From positions 12,585,001 to 12,649,000 of the forward strand of contig NC_063263.1 of the NCBI RefSeq assembly GCF_019578655.1: a DNA stretch of 64,000 nt, written 5' to 3'. Below the pieces are notes generated by a model, which did not search any database, was not told the DNA's origin, and saw nothing but the letters and a program-made list of their open reading frames with translations. Every line of letters begins with the position of its first letter. Position 1 is the first letter of the stretch. The position numbers and the translations under genes were made by a program. This document shows positions 63,260 through 64,000 of the stretch, piece by piece. Source of the DNA: Ricinus communis (lineage: Eukaryota; Streptophyta; Magnoliopsida; Malpighiales; Euphorbiaceae).

Positions 63260-64000
63260 GTTTTTAATAATATATAAATACATAAATATATTGTTAAGTG
63301 CGTCTCAATCACAAGTTAAAATAATGAGTTAATAGTCCCATAAGTAATAATTAAAGGCACAGGTGTAACTATTAAAGAAGTAAACTTGTTTGATAATTTT
63401 TATGAAATGAGGAATAACTATTAATATGTAATATAAATATTTTTCTAAAGATATTGATTAAAATTATTTATTTAGTAATTAGATTCTCAGTTAATAACAT
63501 AATTATAAAAAAAGTAATTTTTTAAAATATTAACATCTTTTAACGTAAGGAGGAGGAAGTTAATAAAATTAGATAAAAATGCATACTAAACTAAGATAAA
63601 TGATATTAAGCTTTTAATGATTAATCTTCAACAAAATATATCCTTAATTATTTTCCACTTGCACATTCAATTTATTTTCATAAGAAATTAAAATTAAAGG
63701 GTAAAAGTGCAAACAAAACAATGGATGACACCTTATCAAAAAAGAAAAAGAGATTTTCCTCAAAAAAGGAAAAAAAAAATTAAAAAAAGAATTGTACGAA
63801 ACAGAGAATTAGAGAAATTTAGAAGAAGATTTTGGTAATAACTATTAAACTATGCATATGAAAGTGTTGTGACAAAATAAGGTAAAGTTCCAACTGTACA
63901 GTTTATTTGAGTATATAGACAGATGAAGAGAAAACAATGGGCGCCACTCTCAATTTAAGAAACAGAAACCAAACATAATCATACAGAATCCATTGACTTT
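63260..64000. other. AT-rich flank beyond the eS25 promoter
   Basis: Very AT-rich sequence to the window edge with A-rich runs near 63770-63790. No coding region, RNA gene or repeat boundary is recognised. Confidence 0.5.

Overview
This is nuclear DNA from a flowering plant. The genes are split by many introns with plant-type GT..AG borders, the gaps are AT-rich, the families are plant-specific (laccase, plant pectinesterase, SYP1 syntaxin, PCH1-like protein, plastid ADP-glucose pyrophosphorylase), and promoters carry teloboxes. A woody or euphorb-like core eudicot (Malpighiales) would fit, but I cannot fix the species. I see no bacterial or viral genes.

Thirteen genes could be modelled: twelve protein-coding genes with exon models that keep frame, and one box C/D snoRNA gene. 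In order: an RD2-like universal stress protein (-, 4.4-5.9 kb); the snoRNA with its own promoter (-, about 8 kb); a PME11-like pectinesterase (+, 10.6-12.3 kb); a laccase with a miR397-type site (+, 14.0-16.2 kb); a SYP112/KNOLLE-type syntaxin (-, 17.5-18.4 kb); two tandem NADPH-dependent reductases of the isoflavone reductase/PCBER/pinoresinol reductase family (+, 19.5-21.6 and 23.4-25.2 kb); the ribosomal-RNA methyltransferase Spb1 (-, 25.8-31.0 kb); the Golgi-to-ER retrieval receptor RER1 (-, 32.0-34.2 kb); a PCH1-like phytochrome-interacting protein (+, 44.0-47.5 kb); a four-CBS-domain SnRK1 gamma-like protein (-, 49.0-51.2 kb); an APL3-type ADP-glucose pyrophosphorylase large subunit (-, 52.1-56.4 kb); and ribosomal protein eS25 (-, 61.8-63.0 kb). 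The first 4 kb holds only a decayed RNase H-like retroelement scrap and unexplained sequence. The stretch from about 35 to 43 kb is a gene-free, very AT-rich gap with degenerate repeats.

Two themes link the genes. First, three ribosome-production genes (snoRNA, Spb1, eS25) each have a telobox at or near the transcript start, and two also have upstream site II (TGGGCY) elements, so they are probably co-regulated. Second, the gene order recalls Arabidopsis neighbourhoods (from memory: APL4-RER1B-PME11-RD2 on chromosome 2, APL3-RER1A on chromosome 4, and PCH1 or PCHL next to an S25 gene, with an IFR-like gene beside PCHL), so the window looks like an old conserved eudicot block. Laccase, the reductases and the pectinesterase act on cell walls or phenolics; the large subunit of ADP-glucose pyrophosphorylase and the SnRK1 gamma-like protein act in starch and energy control.

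I found no convincing wholly new system. The strongest less obvious items are the independent snoRNA gene, the spliced upstream ORF and frame-breaking cassette exon of the PCH1-like gene, the tRNA-like relic in an intron, and the ATG-only first coding exon of eS25.
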